6,393 bases of DNA from NCBI GenBank assembly GCA_014879435.1, contig JACSSB010000155.1:1-6393 (forward strand). The letters run 5' to 3'. Below, in pieces: positions 5,657 to 6,393 of the stretch. Every line of letters starts with the position of its first letter. The first letter of the stretch is position 1. The position numbers were made by a program, and so were the translations under genes. Under the pieces are notes generated by a model. The model had not been told where the DNA came from, searched no databases, and worked only from the letters and a program-made list of their open reading frames with translations. This DNA comes from Phycisphaerales bacterium (GTDB taxonomy: Bacteria > Pseudomonadota > Gammaproteobacteria > Competibacterales > Competibacteraceae).

Positions 5657-6393
5657 TCAATGGTCCGCGTCGCCCGCAAGAAATGCTTCCAGCGACAATT
5701 GGACATTGGCTTGCGTGGTCGTGCATACCGTGTAGAGCTGGATCGCCGCATCAAGATATCGGAATAGAGCGCACGGGGAGTACCGGTCGCTCCATCTTCG
5801 CAGGAGATCAGTCAAATCGGTATTGTTCAGGCGGGGCGGCTGAGGATTCATCTTAAGCCGAATCAAATCGACATGCCATCCGATCAACCAGCGCAGATGC
5901 TCAGCCAGATCGCCTCGCATCCAGTTTTCCGCCGTCCGCACCGGATCGACCCGGCCGAGCGATACCTGCTCATAACTTTCCGCCAGTTCCCGGCGTTGGC
6001 GTCCGTATTCCCCATCGGCATAGGCCAGCGCCACCAATGGCGCCCCCCCTGCCAAGTCGAGCAGGGTTTCTGGATGAGCGCCTTTCGTCACTCGCGCCGC
6101 CAACCAGGGGATAACCTGTGCAAGCGGTGGCCTCTCAAAGCTGAGCCGCTGACAACGGCTGCGCACGGTGGCAGGCAAACGCGCTGGCCAAGCGGTTACC
6201 AATAATAACAGGCAGGTGCCGGGCGGCTCTTCCAGCGTTTTCAACAGGCTATTGGCAGCATTGCCGTTGAGGCGATCAGCGGGTTCCAACAAAGCGATCT
6301 TGTAACCACCATAGTGCGCGGTATGGCCGAGAAAGGTGCATACTTCACGCACTTGGTCGATTTTGATGATCTTACTCTCGCCCAGCGGTTGTA
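5657..6393 (-). CDS. holB: DNA polymerase III subunit delta' (HolB), N-terminus cut by window edge
   Basis: The frame is open from the right edge to TGA at 5657–5659, giving 245 codons (the first partial) of a protein usually about 320–335 long, so roughly 90 N-terminal residues with the Walker A-like and zinc-binding regions lie outside. The visible part begins QPLGESKIIKIDQVRE, then YGGYKIALLEPADRL (Walker B-like region), NAANSLLKTLEEPP, and LPATVRSRCQRL, which contains the SRC motif of clamp-loader subunits. The C-terminal part is the helical collar domain, less conserved. Known role: part of the clamp-loader complex that places the beta sliding clamp on primed DNA. An internal GTG at 6350–6352 is not the real start, because conserved sequence continues upstream of it. 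It is first of the visible minus-strand series; in relatives tmk lies just upstream. Confidence 0.95.
   Translation of the reverse strand, partial: QPLGESKIIKIDQVREVCTFLGHTAHYGGYKIALLEPADRLNGNAANSLLKTLEEPPGTCLLLLVTAWPARLPATVRSRCQRLSFERPPLAQVIPWLAARVTKGAHPETLLDLAGGAPLVALAYADGEYGRQRRELAESYEQVSLGRVDPVRTAENWMRGDLAEHLRWLIGWHVDLIRLKMNPQPPRLNNTDLTDLLRRWSDRYSPCALFRYLDAAIQLYTVCTTTQANVQLSLEAFLAGDADH

Noticed and set aside
6350..6352. GTG as the start codon of a 231-residue HolB.
   Set aside because: Conserved delta' sequence (KIIKIDQVRE) continues in frame upstream to the window edge, so the gene is truncated by the window and does not start here.
1..6393. A search for a hidden defence, mobile or other undescribed system, CRISPR repeats, tRNA or rRNA.
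   Set aside because: Every substantial stretch is accounted for by recognised metabolic, membrane or replication genes. No array of spaced direct repeats, integrase or transposase motif, or structured RNA gene was found by eye.

Overview
This 6.4 kb window has about the base composition and gene content of a gammaproteobacterial chromosome. The strongest evidence for this is the minus-strand run holB–pilZ–tatD/ycfH, a gene order known from Pseudomonas-like gammaproteobacteria with type IV pili. The genus cannot be fixed from the sequence alone. All seven genes are recognisable housekeeping or accessory families. I found no phage, transposase, CRISPR, tRNA or rRNA sequence, and no defence or otherwise undescribed system that I could defend.

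Left part (1–940): a DMT/EamA-family inner-membrane transporter reads leftward off the window edge, so its C-terminus is missing. It is divergent from a class II DAHP synthase gene. The roughly 170 bp between them holds a perfect 7-bp inverted repeat and, on the transporter strand, a 12-codon ORF with a good ribosome binding site. These may be leader or operator elements.

Middle part (941–3837, plus strand): a class II DAHP synthase (first step of the shikimate pathway) overlaps a stand-alone class I glutamine amidotransferase by four bases (ATGA), so the two form a translationally coupled pair. A 183 bp gap follows. It carries a 76 bp palindromic dispersed-repeat-like element and an AT-rich dyad, and leads to a di-haem cytochrome b561 gene.

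Right part (3829–6393, minus strand): an operon-like series runs right to left: holB (DNA polymerase III delta', N-terminus outside the window), pilZ (type IV pilus assembly factor without a visible c-di-GMP site), a TatD-family metal-dependent hydrolase (ycfH type), and a NudL-like Nudix CoA pyrophosphatase. The Nudix gene starts with GTG one base after the tatD stop, and its ribosome binding site lies inside tatD. It then runs convergently into the cytochrome b561 gene, and the two coding ends overlap by 9 bp.

Most entries rest on family motifs and catalytic residues visible in the translations. Promoters and terminators are weak calls.
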